This document shows, in pieces, positions 62,861 to 64,000 of a DNA stretch of 64,000 nt. How positions within the stretch are numbered: position 1 is the stretch's first letter; every line of letters begins with the position of its first letter. A model generated the notes under the pieces. That model ran no database searches. It worked only from the letters and a program-made list of their open reading frames with translations, and was not told where the DNA came from. Source of the DNA: Megalopta genalis. Taxonomy: Eukaryota; Arthropoda; Insecta; Hymenoptera; Halictidae. The position numbers were made by a program, and so were the translations under genes. The stretch spans positions 1-64,000 of the forward strand of contig NW_027476857.1 of NCBI RefSeq assembly GCF_051020955.1, read 5' to 3'.

Positions 62861-63395
62861 AAACCTTCTACATCGCATTGATTTGAAGCTAAATCATGTG
62901 ATTCGCTTGAATTTGAAGCTAACTCGGTTGTTTCGTCTGCATTTGAAGCTATACCACTTATATCGCTAGTATCTGAAGCTAAATCATTTGTGTCTCATGG
63001 ATATGAAGCTAAACCTTCTACATAGCATTGATTTGAAGCTTAATCATGTGTTTTGCATGGATTTGATGCTAACTCGTTTGTTTCCCCTGCATTTGAAGCT
63101 ATATCAGTTATATCGCAAGTATCTGAACCTAAATCATTTGTTTCGCATGGATTTGTAGCTAAGTCTTCTATTTCGCATGGATTTAAAGATAAATTATGTG
63201 TATCGCAAGGATTTGAAGCTATCTCGTTTGTTCCGTCTGCATTTCAAGCTATATCACTTATATCGCAAGTATCTGAAGCTGAATCATTGGTTTCTTATGC
63301 ATTTGAAGCTAAACCTTCTACACCGCATAGATTTGAAGCTAACTCGTTTGTTTCTCCTGCATTTGAAGCTATATCACTTATATCGCCTGTATCTG
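62861..63395. repeat. Terminal, divergent part of the satellite array
   Basis: The monomers resemble 59,280-59,420 at first, then become irregular, for example GGTTTCTTATGCATTTG near 63,289 and CTACACCGCATAG near 63,319. The last full monomer is about 63,362-63,391, followed only by the CTGA that usually begins the next one. In the minus-strand decapeptide frame there is a stop codon at 63,295-63,297, only ~100 bp inside the array. Confidence 0.88.
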
Positions 63396-63396
63396 A

Positions 63397-63412
63397 TTGT
63401 TCCTTTCTGTAG
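63397..63412 (+). other. Splice-acceptor-like sequence at the satellite boundary
   Basis: A pyrimidine-rich run TTGTTCCTTTCTGTAG is followed by GAC and matches the eukaryotic 3' splice-site consensus (polypyrimidine tract, then YAG). It sits within about ten bases of the satellite end. Without transcripts it may be chance. Confidence 0.3.
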
Positions 63413-63428
63413 GACCTCCCGTAGGCCG

Positions 63429-63443
63429 CTTTCGCGAAAGTTT
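63429..63443. promoter_or_regulatory. Palindrome CTTTCGCGAAAG, heat-shock-element-like
   Basis: Bases 63,429-63,440 form a perfect 12-bp palindrome. It contains TTC, two bases, GAA, two bases, TTT, which is two perfect and one near-perfect module of the alternating nTTCnnGAAn heat-shock factor site. Function is an inference; the distance to the proposed start site is about 440 bp. Confidence 0.3.
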
Positions 63444-63466
63444 ATGGCGTGGAGCAGCGAGGATCA

Positions 63467-63528
63467 TAAAGAGACGGAAACCTTTTTTCCATCTGCAGAA
63501 CATCGGTGCAGGGTCTTCCGTCTCTTTA
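63467..63528. repeat. Perfect 13-bp inverted repeat with a 36-base loop
   Basis: The arms TAAAGAGACGGAA (63,467-63,479) and TTCCGTCTCTTTA (63,516-63,528) are exact reverse complements. A transcript of either strand could form a 13-bp stem. The arms start and end with TA, as in very small terminal-inverted-repeat relics flanked by TA, but 62 bp is short for a transposon derivative. It is not a Rho-independent terminator: there is no terminal T run and the context is eukaryotic. Confidence 0.85.
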
Positions 63529-63535
63529 ATGACCG

Positions 63536-63545
63536 CGACGCGTCG
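63536..63545. repeat. 10-bp palindrome CGACGCGTCG
   Basis: A perfect palindrome with four CpG steps, lying eight bases after the 13-bp inverted repeat. It may be a protein-binding site or a chance product of the CpG-rich context. Confidence 0.6.
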
Positions 63546-63748
63546 TAGGCACGAAAGGCCCCACAAAACAACACCGTCGTAAATTTGAGAATTTAACGGG
63601 CCTTGAGCAAGTTTAGTCCCAACCGTCGCGGGGTCGATATCTCAGGCCCCAGGGGACCTCCCGAGCACGCAACTACGCAACACCCCCCTCTCCTAGACAA
63701 GGCTCGTGTAGGACAATACGAGAGGATGGTGACGAAAAGCTTAGAGGA

Positions 63749-63791
63749 CACTGATTGGAAAATCGCAATCTTCGAGAAAAACCAATCAGTG
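63749..63791. promoter_or_regulatory. Inverted pair of CCAAT boxes in a 10-bp dyad
   Basis: CACTGATTGG (63,749-63,758) and CCAATCAGTG (63,782-63,791) are exact reverse complements separated by 23 bases. Each arm contains a CCAAT box, one in each orientation (63,754-63,758 and 63,782-63,786), about 92-124 bp upstream of the proposed start site. NF-Y-type factors bind such boxes at about this distance from eukaryotic promoters. Confidence 0.5.
63766..63778. promoter_or_regulatory. Heat-shock-element-like motif between the CCAAT boxes
   Basis: The sequence CAA-TC-TTC-GA-GAA has two perfect modules (TTC at 63,771 and GAA at 63,776) and one near-perfect module (CAA for GAA) in the five-base spacing that heat-shock factor recognises. 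It lies about 100-110 bp upstream of the proposed start. Two modules alone occur often by chance. Confidence 0.25.
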
Positions 63792-63845
63792 CGTCCCGGC
63801 GTGGAGGTGGAGGTTCCTTCAGGGATCTCAAACGGGGGTGACCGA

Positions 63846-63880
63846 TATAAAATAACGCGACCAGCCGGGGCGCGTACAGT
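63846..63880 (+). promoter_or_regulatory. Core promoter: TATAAAA plus initiator-like ACAGT
   Basis: TATAAAA lies at 63,846-63,852. ACAGT at 63,876-63,880 resembles the arthropod initiator (TCAGT), and its second A at 63,878 would be the start site, 32 bases after the first T of the TATA box, which is the expected spacing. No clear downstream promoter element is seen near +28. Transcription would run right, away from the satellite. A cellular gene or a retroelement LTR could be served; nothing in the remaining 120 bp decides this. Confidence 0.5.
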
Positions 63881-63941
63881 AAAACGCAGAAAAACATAGT
63901 CTTCAACAATCATTCGACACTACACAGACCGAAAACACTCC

Positions 63942-63956
63942 ATGTACTATATCTAG
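63942..63956 (+). other. Four-codon upstream open frame in the presumed 5' leader
   Basis: The first ATG after the proposed start site is at 63,942 and is followed by three codons and TAG. If the promoter is real, this is a minimal upstream open frame in the leader. The leader then continues past the window's end, where AAAAGTGCAACAGT resembles A-rich insect 5' untranslated sequence. Confidence 0.25.
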
Positions 63957-64000
63957 TCTTCTAAATTAAAATCCTTATTTCTGTTAAAAAGTGCAACAGT

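Larger units (their letters stand above)
1..63395. repeat. Giant satellite array of a degenerate 30-bp monomer
   Basis: The sequence repeats with a 30-bp period from the first base to the last recognisable monomer at about 63,362-63,391. The best-conserved monomer parts are TTGAAGCTA at positions 1-9 and TCGC at about 21-24; the bases between them and the last six vary and define five types. About 2,100 monomers are present. The array is A+T-rich and its left end lies outside the window. I see no unrelated insertion longer than a few bases anywhere in it. This is how satellite or very large minisatellite DNA looks in eukaryotes. Whether it is centromeric, subtelomeric or interstitial cannot be read from the sequence. 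Confidence 0.97.
63412..63663 (+). repeat. Pair of direct repeats GGACCTCCCG
   Basis: The ten bases GGACCTCCCG occur at 63,412-63,421 and again at 63,654-63,663, framing the palindromic stretch between them. This could be a remnant of local duplication or a repeated protein-binding site. The role is unknown. Confidence 0.6.
63396..64000. other. Non-repetitive flank next to the satellite
   Basis: The 30-bp period stops and composition changes: many CpG dinucleotides, G+C-rich stretches such as CCAGCCGGGGCGCG near 63,861, and several short dyads. No satellite monomer is seen after 63,395. A 98-codon frame that starts with TTG (63,603-63,899) and a 106-codon minus frame cover the same bases and match nothing I recognise. 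The contents fit a promoter region or the start of a mobile element whose body lies to the right. Confidence 0.8.

Noticed and set aside
1..63395. The many 60-420-codon open frames on both strands as protein-coding genes
   Set aside because: They follow from a stop-free consensus monomer whose length is a multiple of three. Overlapping frames are open on both strands, ends fall at random indels or stops, none has a unique domain or start context, and a frameshifting monomer has been amplified through them.
1..63395. CRISPR array, because of a ~30-bp repeat
   Set aside because: The repeats abut directly with no unique spacers, the units are degenerate and there are no cas genes or leader.
1..63395. 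Bacterial giant repeat adhesin or similar surface protein gene
   Set aside because: No frame stays open beyond ~420 codons, frameshifts and stops are throughout, and no secretion or anchor domain is present at either side.
1..63395. Telomeric or simple-sequence repeat
   Set aside because: The unit is 30 bp with five types and nested higher-order structure, unlike any known telomere motif.
63378..63566. Minus-strand frame crossing the satellite boundary as the start of a repeat-protein gene
   Set aside because: It is in a different frame from the decapeptide repeat and ends just inside the array. The decapeptide frame itself meets a stop at 63,295-63,297.
63603..63899. 98-codon open frame in the unique flank as a gene
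   Set aside because: It opens with TTG and its first ATG is at 63,726. It runs across the CCAAT dyad and TATA box, and a minus frame of similar length is open over the same G+C-rich bases. No family is recognised.
63593..63913. 106-codon minus-strand open frame in the unique flank
   Set aside because: It overlaps the plus-strand frame and the promoter motifs. The product is Arg/Pro/Ser-rich with no recognisable domain, so it is most likely due to low stop density in G+C-rich sequence.
1..64000. tRNA, rRNA or other structured RNA genes
   Set aside because: No cloverleaf, rRNA signature or other conserved RNA motif was seen on either strand; the array's short dyads are part of the monomer.

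Overview
The window is almost entirely one tandem-repeat array. From base 1 to about 63,395 it is built from a degenerate 30-bp monomer (roughly 2,100 copies), with no recognisable gene, RNA gene or intact transposon inside. The last ~605 bp (63,396-64,000) are non-repetitive, richer in G+C and CpG, and hold a plausible eukaryotic core promoter pointing right, out of the window. No operons, ribosome-binding sites or bacterial families are visible. A satellite this large beside a TATA/initiator-type promoter suggests a eukaryotic chromosome, perhaps an arthropod; the species cannot be named from this sequence.

Architecture is nested. (1) The monomer is 30 bp: conserved TTGAAGCTA at its start, a variable core, then TCGC near position 21. 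(2) Five monomer types (here A-E) recur in the order D-E-A-B-C, giving a 150-bp higher-order repeat (HOR), with a 151-bp variant carrying a one-base insertion. (3) Blocks of 1.1 to 3.7 kb are tandemly duplicated at many places: 1,111 bp at 3.4-5.6 kb and again at 44.9-47.0 kb; a ~2.0-2.2 kb unit starting at 7,566, 9,757, 11,797, 13,330 and 15,520; 2,767 bp at 17.3-22.8 kb; ~2.2-2.4 kb at 26.8-30.3 kb; 3,699 bp at 47.0-53.6 kb; ~2,552 bp at 56.4-62.9 kb. (4) Some blocks also recur at a distance, such as 1-1,110 at 24,357-25,467, 2,500-4,260 at 15,890-17,650, and 33.7-35.5 kb at 40.4-42.2 kb. Shared one-base indels and odd junctions mark descent among copies. The pattern fits repeated unequal exchange plus conversion-like patch replacement.

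The monomer is a multiple of three bases, and its consensus lacks stops in three of six frames, so many long open frames appear on both strands. The minus-strand frame reads as an acidic decapeptide repeat (types NPCETNDLAS, NTCDISDIAS, NAGETNELAS, NPCETHDLAS, NQCDVEGLAS) and looks the most protein-like. Frame-shifting 31-bp monomers are spread by duplication, stops are frequent, and differences between monomer types do not favour third codon positions. I therefore treat the open frames as a by-product of the repeat, not as genes, though an ancestral coding origin cannot be excluded.

The right flank begins at an abrupt satellite boundary that coincides with a splice-acceptor-like sequence. 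It holds a 13-bp inverted repeat, two short palindromes, paired inverted CCAAT boxes, two heat-shock-element-like motifs, and TATAAAA 32 bp upstream of an initiator-like ACAGT. The gene or element driven by this promoter lies beyond the window.
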